From Actinomycetes bacterium (GTDB lineage: Bacteria > Actinomycetota > Acidimicrobiia > UBA5794), in assembly GCA_030598305.1 (NCBI GenBank), contig JAUVQC010000073.1:1-6669 (forward strand): a stretch of DNA of 6,669 bases, in the 5' to 3' direction. The notes under the pieces are model-generated. The model worked only from the letters and a program-made list of their open reading frames with translations. It was not told the origin of the DNA and did not search any database. The stretch's first letter is position 1, and each line of letters begins with the position of its first letter. This document shows, in pieces, positions 1 to 6,389 of this stretch. A program made the position numbers and the translations under genes.

Positions 1-1
1 A

Positions 2-268
2 GAGGTATCGACCATCAGTGAGATTCTCCTCGTCCTCGACGGCACCACCGGTCAGAACGGCATACAACAGGCGCGAGCGTTCACCGAAGCGGTCGGCGTG
101 ACCGGAGTGATCCTCACGAAACTCGATGGGACATCAAAAGGCGGTATAGCGGTTGCTGTCGAGAAGGAGCTCGGTATACCGGTGAAGTTCATCGGCACTG
201 GCGAAGGGATGCACGATCTCATACCATTCGTGCCCGAAGAATTTGTGGAGGCACTGCTCGCACCATGA
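2..268 (+). CDS. ftsY: Signal recognition particle receptor FtsY, C-terminal part (5' end outside window)
   Basis: This is the last 88 codons of an SRP-family GTPase, read in frame from base 2 and ending with TGA at 266-268. Visible motifs are DGTTGQNG (the conserved D-GQ element of the G domain), [10 protein letters not shown] (the TKxD guanine-specificity motif followed by the GG closing loop) and [12 protein letters not shown] near the end. The protein stops shortly after this, as FtsY does. Its paralogue Ffh would continue into a methionine-rich RNA-binding M domain, so FtsY is the better call. The family docks ribosome-SRP complexes at the inner membrane and hydrolyses GTP together with Ffh. 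The N domain and P-loop lie upstream of the window. The stop codon overlaps the cdd start (ATGA), which suggests co-translation with cdd even though the functions are unrelated. Confidence 0.93.
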   Translation, partial: EVSTISEILLVLDGTTGQNGIQQARAFTEAVGVTGVILTKLDGTSKGGIAVAVEKELGIPVKFIGTGEGMHDLIPFVPEEFVEALLAP

Positions 269-675
269 CCAAGAACAACACATCCAAGGAAGATCGATTG
301 CTTCTCGAGCGGGCTGAGCGCGTGGCAGCGAAGGCGTACGCCCCATACTCCCAATTTCGTGTTGGAGCCGTTGTCGTGCTACCGGACGGATCGATTTTCG
401 AGGGTTGCAACGTCGAGAACGCGGCATATGGAGCATCGGTGTGTGCCGAGGTGAACGCCATTACAACAGCCGCTACAAACGGTGCTACAAAGATCGAGGC
501 TGTTGCGGTCATCTGTCTCGATGAAGCACCCTGCCCCCCGTGCGGTGGTTGTCGTCAGGTGATGCGCGAATTCAGCGTGGAGCGCATTGTGATGCGCGAT
601 AAGGAAGGCTTACCAGTGGTGTTCACGCTCAGTGACCTTCTCCCCATGTCTTTCGGGCCCGAGGCACTCGAGTAG
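265..675 (+). CDS. cdd: Cytidine deaminase, small tetrameric zinc type
   Basis: A 136-residue protein of the usual length for the homotetrameric cytidine deaminases, which turn cytidine and deoxycytidine into uridine and deoxyuridine in the cytoplasm. Residues 25-34 ([10 protein letters not shown]) and the substrate-binding stretch 49-56 (NVENAAYG) fit the family. Cys60-Ala-Glu62 supplies the first zinc ligand and the catalytic glutamate, and Cys93 and Cys96 in [10 protein letters not shown] supply the other two ligands. The C-terminal [11 protein letters not shown] (125-135) is also typical. The residue after the catalytic Glu is Val63, where many family members have an Arg that tunes the zinc-thiolate charge. 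The ATG overlaps the ftsY stop, and GGAGG at 247-251 is a rather distant SD (13 bases). The gene faces the arginase-like gene, 25 bases away, with no clear terminator between. The other salvage genes lie on the opposite strand. Confidence 0.95.
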   Translation: MTKNNTSKEDRLLLERAERVAAKAYAPYSQFRVGAVVVLPDGSIFEGCNVENAAYGASVCAEVNAITTAATNGATKIEAVAVICLDEAPCPPCGGCRQVMREFSVERIVMRDKEGLPVVFTLSDLLPMSFGPEALE

Positions 676-700
676 CAGCCTCCTTCGGAAGCTCACGAAC

Positions 701-1480
701 TCAGTCGATGAAGACATCCATGATGGACCGAGTCACTTCTGCTGCTCGCTTGGCCCCAGGGAGCTGTGGGTTCCATGTCGAAACGGAGGCGGCGACGACA
801 CGATCCGACGCCGCGAGGTGTCCAACTGCTGCTCGCACCAACTCGGCAGATGGCCCGTTTGGCGATGGATAGTTCACTGCAGGAACGTCGGATGGATCGA
901 CCACATCGATGTCAACGTGAACGTATATCGGGCCCGGAGCGGGATCCATTCCTGAGATTTCGTCGACGGACACGACGGTCATGCCCGAGGATGCAACTGC
1001 CGCGTCCTCGCCATCGTCGAGTTCCCTGGCGCCAACGAGAGCGATCTTCTCGTCCGCAAGCGGAATCATCCCGGTCGCCTCAACGATGGTCTGTTCTCCG
1101 CGTCCGGTGATCATTGCAAGTGGCATACCCCCGAGGAAGCTCGAATGAGAGGTCTCCCAGGTGTGGAAATCTCCATGTGCGTCGAACCAGTACAACGTTG
1201 GGTCGATCCCCGACCTTTGGAGTCCGGCCATGATGCCAATCACTGAGAGACAGTCGCCCGCGTACACGAGCATTGGCTCACTGCCTTCGACGCGCGAGGC
1301 GAGATCGCTGTATATGGCGGACATCCGCTGCTGGCCCGGTCCACCGGGAGCGCTTGCCCTCGATGTGTCGTACGCCGGTCCGTCCTCCGGAGGGGACGTG
1401 GACAGCTCCTCGTACGGCTCCGGAACCTCGAAACCATCCATGAAGCGTCCTATGTAGTAGGGAACCGAGATGATCTTCAT
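701..1480 (-). CDS. Arginase-fold (ureohydrolase family) protein with a non-standard active site
   Basis: This 259-residue protein carries the motif order of the arginase/agmatinase superfamily: AGDC (74-77), [10 protein letters not shown] (98-107) and HVDIDVVDP (188-196). Asp100, His102, Asp104, Asp190 and Asp192 match the usual binuclear manganese ligands. The sixth ligand, normally His in GGDH, is Cys77. By motif spacing, the arginase substrate Asn is His106, the proton-shuttle His is Gly117 (in FLGGMP) and the guanidinium-binding Glu of ExNP is Thr235 (in TWNP). The family hydrolyses C-N bonds of guanidino or formimino compounds, but these changes argue against a plain arginase or agmatinase call. 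It could be a hydroxyarginine-type or another amidinohydrolase; the substrate is unknown. The ATG follows the etfA stop by 21 bases with only a weak GCGAGA-like SD, so it is probably the last gene of the etfBA transcript. Confidence 0.85.
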   Translation of the reverse strand: MKIISVPYYIGRFMDGFEVPEPYEELSTSPPEDGPAYDTSRASAPGGPGQQRMSAIYSDLASRVEGSEPMLVYAGDCLSVIGIMAGLQRSGIDPTLYWFDAHGDFHTWETSHSSFLGGMPLAMITGRGEQTIVEATGMIPLADEKIALVGARELDDGEDAAVASSGMTVVSVDEISGMDPAPGPIYVHVDIDVVDPSDVPAVNYPSPNGPSAELVRAAVGHLAASDRVVAASVSTWNPQLPGAKRAAEVTRSIMDVFID

Positions 1481-1501
1481 GGTCTCGCTACGTTCGCATT
1501 C

Positions 1502-2446
1502 TCATCGAGCTTTCAGCGCTTCGACCAACTGGGGAACGACCTTGTGGACGTCGCCGACGACGCCAAGGTCTGCAATGGCGAAGATCGGAGCCTCTGCGTC
1601 CTTGTTGATGGCAATGATCGTCGAGCTGCCCTTCATCCCGACGACATGCTGCATGGCACCTGATATGGCGCATGCGAGGTAGACGTTCGGTTTGACGGTC
1701 TTACCCGTCTGGCCCACCTGGTACGAGTACGGAACCCAACCAGCATCGACAACAGCACGCGTGCCACCGACTGCTCCCTCAAGGAGGCCAGCGAGCTCAG
1801 TGATCATCTCGAATCCGTCGGCTGAGCCGAGTCCCCTGCCGCCGGAAACGACGACGGCAGCGGCTTCGAGGTCCGGACCCTCAGATGCCTCAACATGTCG
1901 CTCGGTGATCGTCGCCGTTGACCGTCCAGTGTCTGGCATCGGAACGGTGACGACCTCGGGAGCGCCGCCTCCAACGGGCTCGGCGGCGAACGCCTTCGGG
2001 CGGGTCACGACGAGGGCAGGTGCACCGTCGGTGACCGATGTGGTGATCTCCTTGGTGCCACCGAGGATCTCAGAGGTGATCTTGATGCCATCGTCCTGGG
2101 AGATGTCGAGAGCACCGGCGACGAGCGACTTGCCCAATCGTGCCGACAGTCTTCCTGCAACGTCACGATCCGTGTTTCCTGGACCGAAGAGAACGATTTC
2201 GCCTCCCTCAGATGCCAGAACGGCCGCGAGGGCTGCAGCTGCACCGGCCGATGGCAGAGCATCCCCCGGCTCGAGGTGGAAGATCTTTGTTGCTCCGTGG
2301 TCGCCGAGCGCTGCCCACGTGTCATCAGAGCTCGATCCGACATAGAAGACGGAAACCGAATCGTGGGAACGTGCCTTGGCGAGGAGTTCGAGGCTTCCGT
2401 CCGAGAGCGCGCCATCTATCTCTTCTGCGAATACCCATGCCGTCAT
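1502..2446 (-). CDS. etfA: Electron transfer flavoprotein alpha subunit
   Basis: A 314-residue protein matching full-length EtfA. The N-terminal domain begins with [19 protein letters not shown] (4-22). The C-terminal FAD domain is highly typical: [12 protein letters not shown] (201-212, Arg204 expected near the flavin), [19 protein letters not shown] (236-254), the [12 protein letters not shown] loop (262-273) and ADLGVVGD (292-299). With EtfB it forms a soluble heterodimer that passes electrons from acyl-CoA or related dehydrogenases, usually onward to ETF:quinone oxidoreductase. No partner dehydrogenase lies in the window, so the electron donor cannot be named. Its ATG is one base after the etfB stop (TGAGATG), and a good SD (GAAGGTG, 2454-2460) lies inside the end of etfB, so the two are translationally coupled. 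The arginase-like gene follows 21 bases downstream. Confidence 0.96.
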   Translation of the reverse strand: MTAWVFAEEIDGALSDGSLELLAKARSHDSVSVFYVGSSSDDTWAALGDHGATKIFHLEPGDALPSAGAAAALAAVLASEGGEIVLFGPGNTDRDVAGRLSARLGKSLVAGALDISQDDGIKITSEILGGTKEITTSVTDGAPALVVTRPKAFAAEPVGGGAPEVVTVPMPDTGRSTATITERHVEASEGPDLEAAAVVVSGGRGLGSADGFEMITELAGLLEGAVGGTRAVVDAGWVPYSYQVGQTGKTVKPNVYLACAISGAMQHVVGMKGSSTIIAINKDAEAPIFAIADLGVVGDVHKVVPQLVEALKAR

Positions 2447-2447
2447 C

Positions 2448-3206
2448 TCAGATCACCTTCACTTGCTCGAGCATTTCGACGATCTTGAGATAGGCCTCGC
2501 CATCGTCTTCAAACACATCTCCAGCTCCGCGAGCAGCAACGTCGGTCACGGAATCGATCGTCTGACCGACGCGCGGCTCGACATCGAGGTCGGCCGCTGT
2601 CAGGGTGTCGACCGGTTTCGACTTGGCCTGCATGATGCCTTTGAACGTCGGGTACCGCGGCTCGACCACACCAGAGGTGACGGCGAGCAGCGCGGGGAGT
2701 TCGGCGGTCACAGCTTCATAACCCGATGCCGTTTGACGTTCGATCGCTACGGTCCCGTCACTGATGTCCACCTTCCTGGCGAACGACAGACACGGAACAT
2801 CGAGGATCTCGGACATCATCTGTGGGACAGCACCTGTGTAGCCATCGGTGGATTCGGTTCCAGCAATCACAAGATCGAATCCTTCCCGATCGATCGCGGC
2901 GCTGAGGATCCTCGCCGTTGTGAGTGCGTCTGAGCCCTTGAGCGTGTCGTCATCGACGAGCACAGCTTTGTCCGCGCCCATGGCGAGTGCCTGGCGGATG
3001 CCCTGTAGCGAACCGGAGGGACCCATCGAGTAGAGGGTGACAGTTCCTTGAGATGCTTCGGCGAGCTGGAGTCCGATCTCGACGCCGAAGCGGTCAGTGT
3101 CATCGAGGACCTGATCGTTCGGGCGCACGACCCAGTGGTTCTCACCATCGAGTTCGTACGGGGCTGCCGGGTCCGGGATCTGTTTCACACAGACCGCGAT
3201 GTTCAT
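2448..3206 (-). CDS. etfB: Electron transfer flavoprotein beta subunit
   Basis: A 252-residue EtfB of normal length. It starts with the typical MNIAVCVKQIPDP. It continues with the nucleotide-binding stretch ALAMGADKAVLVDD (73-86), the segment AGTESTDGYTGAVPQ (115-129), which takes the place of the usual DG-T AMP-binding loop, and the family signature EPRYPTFKGIMQAKSKP (182-198). The last part corresponds to the recognition loop that contacts partner dehydrogenases. The subunit binds AMP, or a second FAD in bifurcating ETFs; I cannot decide between these from the sequence. No fixABCX-type genes are adjacent, which mildly favours a housekeeping ETF. The ATG is supported by an AAGGAG SD at 3216-3221. 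It is the first gene after a 70-base gap holding a palindrome and a candidate promoter, so it probably begins its own etfB-etfA-arginase-like unit. Confidence 0.96.
   Translation of the reverse strand: MNIAVCVKQIPDPAAPYELDGENHWVVRPNDQVLDDTDRFGVEIGLQLAEASQGTVTLYSMGPSGSLQGIRQALAMGADKAVLVDDDTLKGSDALTTARILSAAIDREGFDLVIAGTESTDGYTGAVPQMMSEILDVPCLSFARKVDISDGTVAIERQTASGYEAVTAELPALLAVTSGVVEPRYPTFKGIMQAKSKPVDTLTAADLDVEPRVGQTIDSVTDVAARGAGDVFEDDGEAYLKIVEMLEQVKVI
2454..2460 (-). promoter_or_regulatory. Ribosome binding site of etfA within the end of etfB
   Basis: GAAGGTG on the - strand sits 7 bases before the etfA ATG and lies inside the last codons of etfB. It fixes the etfA start and supports translation coupling of the two ETF subunits. 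Confidence 0.7.
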
Positions 3207-3215
3207 GGGGAGTGG

Positions 3216-3221
3216 CTCCTT
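3216..3221 (-). promoter_or_regulatory. Ribosome binding site of etfB
   Basis: AAGGAG on the - strand lies 9 bases before the etfB ATG. It is a near-consensus SD and supports the chosen start. Confidence 0.7.
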
Positions 3222-3236
3222 GTTGGACTGGTAGGG

Positions 3237-3266
3237 AGCTTAACGGGACTTTGAGCGCTTGCTCAA
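3237..3266 (-). promoter_or_regulatory. Candidate promoter of the etfB-etfA unit
   Basis: On the - strand TTGAGC (3261-3266) could serve as a -35 box and TAAGCT (3237-3242) as a TAnnnT-type -10 box, with an 18-base spacer. This would give a leader of roughly 25 bases containing the SD. The match is modest and the assignment is inference. Its appeal is the position in the only sizeable gap before etfB and the overlap with the palindrome at 3248-3269. Confidence 0.35.
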
Positions 3267-3269
3267 AGT
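3248..3269. repeat. Inverted repeat, 9-bp perfect arms, between punA and etfB
   Basis: ACTTTGAGC (3248-3256) and GCTCAAAGT (3261-3269) are perfect inverted arms around a 4-base centre. It starts 7 bases after the punA stop, where a terminator could sit, but neither strand has a T-tract after the stem. It also covers the candidate -35 region of etfB, as an operator would. The inner TTGAGC-N4-GCTCAA form resembles binding sites of dimeric TetR-like repressors, but no regulator gene is in the window. Confidence 0.6.
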
Positions 3270-3276
3270 TCGTGCA

Positions 3277-4116
3277 CTAGCGGGATTGGACAAGTCGGGG
3301 AAGGAACCGATCAAGTATTGACGAGAAGGTCGTAGCTGCCCGTGCCGCGGTCTCGGTCACTTCCTCGTGTGAGAGGGGAGTTCTTGAGAGCCCGGCAGCG
3401 AGGTTGGTCACGAGCGATACCGCGACCACGTTCGCCCCCATGTGGCGTGCTGCAATGGCCTCGGGAACGGTCGACATCCCAACGAGGTCCGCACCGAGCG
3501 TTCTCGCCATGGCTACTTCGGCCGGTGTCTCATACGATGGGCCCGCAAACCAGGCATACACACCCTCATGAGGCTCAACTCCCGCGTCGGCGAACGCGTC
3601 CTTGAGCTCGTCGCGAAGTCGCTTCGAGTAGACCTCGGACATGTCTGGGAATCTTGGGCCGATCCTATCGTCGTTTGGACCCGCGAGGGGGTTCCGGCCG
3701 GTGAGGTTGAGGTGGTCAGTGATGATCACCAGGTCGCCCGGTGACAGTCCGTCCCCTGCCCCGCCTGCTGCGTTCGTGAGCATGATGTTCCTTGCTCCCG
3801 TGGAAATTGCTGCACGGACGCCGAACACGACCTCGCTCAGGGTGAACCCTTCGTAGGCGTGGACCCGCCCGGCAAGGACGAGGAGCCGCTTGCCGTTGAT
3901 GGGTACGGAGATCAGGCTCCCCCCGTGCCCGGCCACCCTGGGAACAGAGAACCCGGGAATCTCCTCGTAGGGGATCTCAACGCTGCCTCGAAGCGATCGT
4001 GCGTAGTTGCTCAGGCCGGATCCGAGCACAATGGCTCCATCGTGCTTGTCGACACCCGTCCGGGCAGCGATGACGATGGCCGCTGCATGCAATGCGTGTG
4101 TTGGGTCGGTGGTCAT
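3277..4116 (-). CDS. punA: Purine nucleoside phosphorylase, trimeric type
   Basis: A 279-residue protein of the trimeric (PNP/MTAP) family. It splits purine (deoxy)ribonucleosides, typically inosine and guanosine, with phosphate into base and sugar-1-phosphate. The phosphate site is marked by GSGLS (32-36), RVHAYEG (84-90) and TNAAGG (114-119). The conserved DHLNLTGRNPLAGPN lies at 134-148. Base recognition is shown by FAGPSYETPAE (190-200, Glu196 equivalent to the purine-binding Glu), GMSTVPEA (213-220) and Thr237-Asn238 in SLVTNLAAG, where Asn contacts the purine in 6-oxopurine-specific enzymes. These features favour inosine/guanosine PNP over methylthioadenosine phosphorylase. GGGAGAG (4122-4128) is a good SD 5 bases before the ATG. 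It follows deoA by 46 bases and probably shares its transcript. Confidence 0.95.
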   Translation of the reverse strand: MTTDPTHALHAAAIVIAARTGVDKHDGAIVLGSGLSNYARSLRGSVEIPYEEIPGFSVPRVAGHGGSLISVPINGKRLLVLAGRVHAYEGFTLSEVVFGVRAAISTGARNIMLTNAAGGAGDGLSPGDLVIITDHLNLTGRNPLAGPNDDRIGPRFPDMSEVYSKRLRDELKDAFADAGVEPHEGVYAWFAGPSYETPAEVAMARTLGADLVGMSTVPEAIAARHMGANVVAVSLVTNLAAGLSRTPLSHEEVTETAARAATTFSSILDRFLPRLVQSR

Positions 4117-4121
4117 CGGAT

Positions 4122-4128
4122 CTCTCCC
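4122..4128 (-). promoter_or_regulatory. Ribosome binding site of punA
   Basis: GGGAGAG on the - strand lies 5 bases upstream of the punA ATG. It supports this start and independent translation initiation after the deoA-punA intercistronic palindrome. Confidence 0.6.
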
Positions 4129-4144
4129 AGTATCAATTTGCCGG

Positions 4145-4162
4145 ACGACGCAGCTGCGTCGT
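4145..4162. repeat. Perfect 18-bp palindrome directly after the deoA stop
   Basis: ACGACGCAGCTGCGTCGT is a perfect palindrome that begins at the base next to the deoA TGA (4163-4165). As RNA it can form a GC-rich hairpin with a 7-bp stem and an AGCT loop. On the - strand it is followed by CCGGCAAATT, not a U-tract, so a classical intrinsic terminator is unlikely. An intercistronic mRNA-stabilising or partial-termination hairpin is more plausible, and an operator is possible. Confidence 0.6.
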
Positions 4163-5470
4163 TCATGCCATCTTCGTGATTACAAGTTCTGGTGGGTCAG
4201 GCTCGGTGTCGGTGATCGTCCATGCTGAAGAAATAATGGGGAGGGCAGAGTTCAGTTTCGCATCGTCGCGGTAGGCAACGGTTGCCAATGGTTGGCCTCG
4301 ATCCACTCGATCTCCGATCTTGGCCTCGATCGTGAACCCGACACTCGAATCGATCGTGTCCTCCTTGGATGCCCGCCCTGCTCCGAGTCGGACGGCTGCT
4401 GTCCCGACAAGGTACGCGTCGCACTCGCTGACCCACCCTGCTCGGTCCGCCTCGATGATGTGTTTCCTCTTGGCGATGTCGAATTTTGAGGGATCCTCGA
4501 TATAGCTGGCGTCACCTCCCTGTGCTGCCGTGAGATGGATCAAAACGTCAAGTGCCGCACCGGATGTCAGGGCGCGAGTGGCCCGCTCAGTAGCGCCCTT
4601 GAAATCGTCGATGCCCGCGAGAACGAGCATTTCTGCAGCGAACAGCAGGGTCAGTTCGCGTATGTCGGCCGGGCCCCCACCTTGTAACACTTCTATGGAT
4701 TCGACCATCTCGTTGGCATTGCCGACTTCTCTTCCCAGCGGTTGGTCCATGTTTGTCAGGATCGCTGTGACCTTCGTGTCGCCCTCCTTTCCGAGGTTGA
4801 TCATCGTCCGTGCGAGCTCTTCCGCGTCGGGGATCGTCTTCATGAAGGCACCCTTTCCCACCTTCACATCGAGCAGGAGGCCGTCGAGATCCTCTGCGAG
4901 TTTCTTCGACATGATCGACGACGAGACCAGGGGGAGCGACAGCACGGTACCCGTTGCATCCCGAAGGGCGTAGATGCGACGGTCCGCAGGGACAAGCTCC
5001 TCGGACTGGCCGGCCATTACCACCCCGAGATCGGTGAGTTGACGCTCGAAGTCCGAAAGCGGGACCATCACGTTGAAGCCCGGGATCGATTCGAGCTTGT
5101 CAAAGGTGCCGCCGGTGTGCCCGAGACCTCTGCCCGACAGCATCGGGACGACGATACCGCACGCAGCAACGACAGGGGCGAGAGGAATCGAGATCTTGTC
5201 TCCGACGCCACCTGTCGAATGCTTGTCCACCTTCGGCTTGCTGATTCCCGAGAGGTCAAGGACACTTCCGGAGTGAAGCATGGCTCTGGTCCATGCGGAG
5301 AGCTCCTCGCTAGTCATGCCGTTGAAAAGGATGGCCATGAGAAGAGCGGACATCTGGTAGTCGGGAATCTTGTCATCCGTGTACTTGCGGATGATCCATG
5401 AGAGCTCACGGGGGGTCAGTTCCCCACCGTCGCGCTTCTTTCGAATGAGCTCGACCATCGAATGGCTCAT
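4163..5470 (-). CDS. deoA: Pyrimidine-nucleoside / thymidine phosphorylase
   Basis: With the start at 5470 this is a 435-residue protein, the normal size for the family. It converts thymidine, and in many bacteria also uridine and deoxyuridine, plus phosphate into the base and (deoxy)ribose-1-phosphate. The alpha domain begins MSHSMVELIRKKRDGGELTP. The phosphate-binding KVDKHSTGGVGDK lies at 80-92 and the family signature SGRGLGHTGGTFDKLES at 112-128. The substrate-binding LRDATGTV (169-176) and SSSIMSKKLAE (183-193) follow, then DVKVGKGAFMK (201-211) and PLGREVGNANE (244-254). The C-terminal part matches the PYNP_C domain. The reading frame stays open upstream to 5575, but that would overlap the preceding gene and lacks family similarity. 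AAAGGA at 5476-5481 and the family N-terminus fix the start at 5470. Whether thymidine or both pyrimidines are used cannot be told, so pdp/pyn is an equally fair symbol. Confidence 0.95.
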   Translation of the reverse strand: MSHSMVELIRKKRDGGELTPRELSWIIRKYTDDKIPDYQMSALLMAILFNGMTSEELSAWTRAMLHSGSVLDLSGISKPKVDKHSTGGVGDKISIPLAPVVAACGIVVPMLSGRGLGHTGGTFDKLESIPGFNVMVPLSDFERQLTDLGVVMAGQSEELVPADRRIYALRDATGTVLSLPLVSSSIMSKKLAEDLDGLLLDVKVGKGAFMKTIPDAEELARTMINLGKEGDTKVTAILTNMDQPLGREVGNANEMVESIEVLQGGGPADIRELTLLFAAEMLVLAGIDDFKGATERATRALTSGAALDVLIHLTAAQGGDASYIEDPSKFDIAKRKHIIEADRAGWVSECDAYLVGTAAVRLGAGRASKEDTIDSSVGFTIEAKIGDRVDRGQPLATVAYRDDAKLNSALPIISSAWTITDTEPDPPELVITKMA

Positions 5471-5475
5471 GCTTG

Positions 5476-5481
5476 TCCTTT
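5476..5481 (-). promoter_or_regulatory. Ribosome binding site that decides the deoA start
   Basis: AAAGGA on the - strand lies 5 bases before the ATG at 5468-5470 and overlaps the last base of the preceding stop codon. It favours this start over the longer upstream frame and over the in-frame ATG at 5456-5458. Confidence 0.65.
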
Positions 5482-5759
5482 CATCCTGACCGTTTCGTGA
5501 CCACGTGACCGTTCTCCACTCGTACGCCTTCGGACCGGAGGCGTTGCGTGTGCTCCACCTCGAGTCCGGGAACAAGACGACCTGAGACCGCGATCACTCT
5601 CCACCATGGCAGACCCGGTACGGATCGCAGCAGGTTTCCCACTGCCCGAGCGGCACCGGGGTATCCGGCTTCTGTGGCGACTTCGCCGTAGGTCAACATC
5701 TCGCCGCTCGGAATCGACCGGATCACGTCCACGACGGCGTCTTCGAAAGAGGCGTCCAT
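5481..5759 (-). CDS. Alkyltransferase-like protein (ATL; MGMT C-terminal-domain fold without catalytic Cys)
   Basis: A 92-residue protein matching the DNA-binding C-terminal domain of O6-alkylguanine-DNA alkyltransferase: FEDAVVDVIRSIPSGEMLTYGEVA (about 5-28), the helix-turn-helix with AARAVGNLL (36-44), and LPWWRVIAVSGRL (50-62). The alkyl-accepting Cys of PCHR is replaced by Trp (PWWR), which defines the ATL family. ATLs bind O6-alkylguanine in DNA without repairing it and hand the lesion to nucleotide excision repair. Tyr24 and Arg38 match the nucleotide-flipping Tyr and finger Arg of this family. The ATG overlaps the upp stop (TGATG); a GTG one codon earlier (5760-5762) is an alternative start. 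deoA begins 10 bases after its stop, so it is embedded in the salvage operon with no obvious metabolic link. Confidence 0.88.
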   Translation of the reverse strand: MDASFEDAVVDVIRSIPSGEMLTYGEVATEAGYPGAARAVGNLLRSVPGLPWWRVIAVSGRLVPGLEVEHTQRLRSEGVRVENGHVVTKRSG

Positions 5760-6376
5760 CACTGGGTTCCAAAGAGCCGATCCCCCATGTCGCCGAGACC
5801 GGGGATGATGTAGTGGTCGTCATTGAGCTCACGGTCGTGGGCGGCGGTGATGATGCGGACGTCCGGGTGGTCCTCGTACATCCGTTCCACACCAGGTGGC
5901 GCAGTTACGACGCACAGCGCGGTGATGTGGGTGGCACCGGAGCTCTTGACCTTGTCGGCCGCCCACGAGAGCGAGCCGCCTGTGGCGAGCATCGGTTCAC
6001 AGATGAGGATTGTTGCCTCGGAGAGATCGGGGAGCTTCGAGTAATACTCCTGAGGGAGGGCGGTTTCTTCATCCCGTGCAACGCCAGCGAACCCGACCTT
6101 CACGTTGGGGATCATCTCGAGGACGCCTTCGAGCAACCCGAGTCCGGCGCGAAGCACCGGTACGGCAACAACGTCTTCGACCTGGTATCCCGTTGTTGTC
6201 TCCATCGGTGTCCTGACGTCCATCTGTGTCTCGCTGAGTCCGCGAGTTGCCTCGTACACCAACGTGTAGGTGAGACCTTTTGCCGCAGCTCGAAACTGTG
6301 CGGGATCCGTGTCCCTGTCGCGAAGAACCGTGAGGTAATGGCGCGTGAGCGGATGGTCGATGACGGTGAGATTCAT
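5759..6376 (-). CDS. upp: Uracil phosphoribosyltransferase
   Basis: A 205-residue protein, close to the usual 208 or so. It makes UMP and pyrophosphate from uracil and PRPP. It begins MNLTVIDHPLTRHYLTVLRD, typical of the family. The stretch VPVLRAGLGLLEGV (72-85), the flexible segment VARDEETALPQEYYSKLP (99-116), the PRPP-binding loop EPMLATGGS (127-135) and the uracil-binding end PGLGDMGDRLFGT (192-204) are all present. The loop has Glu127 where Asp is usual, a conservative change. It is the first gene of the leftward cluster and overlaps the alkyltransferase-like gene by one base. With cdd and deoA it completes cytidine to uridine to uracil to UMP. No clear SD precedes the ATG, but a TAnnnT box sits 6 bases upstream, so the mRNA may be leaderless. 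Confidence 0.96.
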   Translation of the reverse strand: MNLTVIDHPLTRHYLTVLRDRDTDPAQFRAAAKGLTYTLVYEATRGLSETQMDVRTPMETTTGYQVEDVVAVPVLRAGLGLLEGVLEMIPNVKVGFAGVARDEETALPQEYYSKLPDLSEATILICEPMLATGGSLSWAADKVKSSGATHITALCVVTAPPGVERMYEDHPDVRIITAAHDRELNDDHYIIPGLGDMGDRLFGTQ

Positions 6377-6383
6377 GTCTGCA

Positions 6384-6389
6384 GGCTAT
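6384..6389 (-). promoter_or_regulatory. Candidate -10 box of a leaderless upp promoter
   Basis: TAGCCT on the - strand fits the TAnnnT form and is preceded by TGA, giving an extended -10 look (TGnTA with one base shift). It ends 6 bases before the upp ATG, so transcription would start at or next to the start codon. No convincing -35 box or SD is visible. Leaderless mRNAs are common in Actinobacteria; applying that here is inference. Confidence 0.35.

Noticed and set aside
676..700. Possible bidirectional terminator between convergent cdd and the arginase-like gene
   Set aside because: Only a very short CTTCGGAAG-like fold is present, without a stem of useful length or a T-tract on either strand.
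1692..2345. + strand open frame of 217 codons opposite etfA
   Set aside because: Its translation is rich in Pro, Ser, Thr and Ala with no motif, while the other strand encodes a full-length EtfA.
3248..3269. Rho-independent terminator of punA
   Set aside because: The stem is well placed but the downstream bases on the - strand are CCCGTTAAGC, with no U-tract. It is kept as an inverted repeat of uncertain role.
4742..5401. + strand open frame of 219 codons opposite deoA
   Set aside because: No recognisable domain; entirely antisense to conserved phosphorylase motifs.
5471..5575. N-terminal extension of deoA by 35 codons
   Set aside because: It would overlap the alkyltransferase-like gene, has no family similarity, and the ATG at 5470 has a good SD and the expected family N-terminus.
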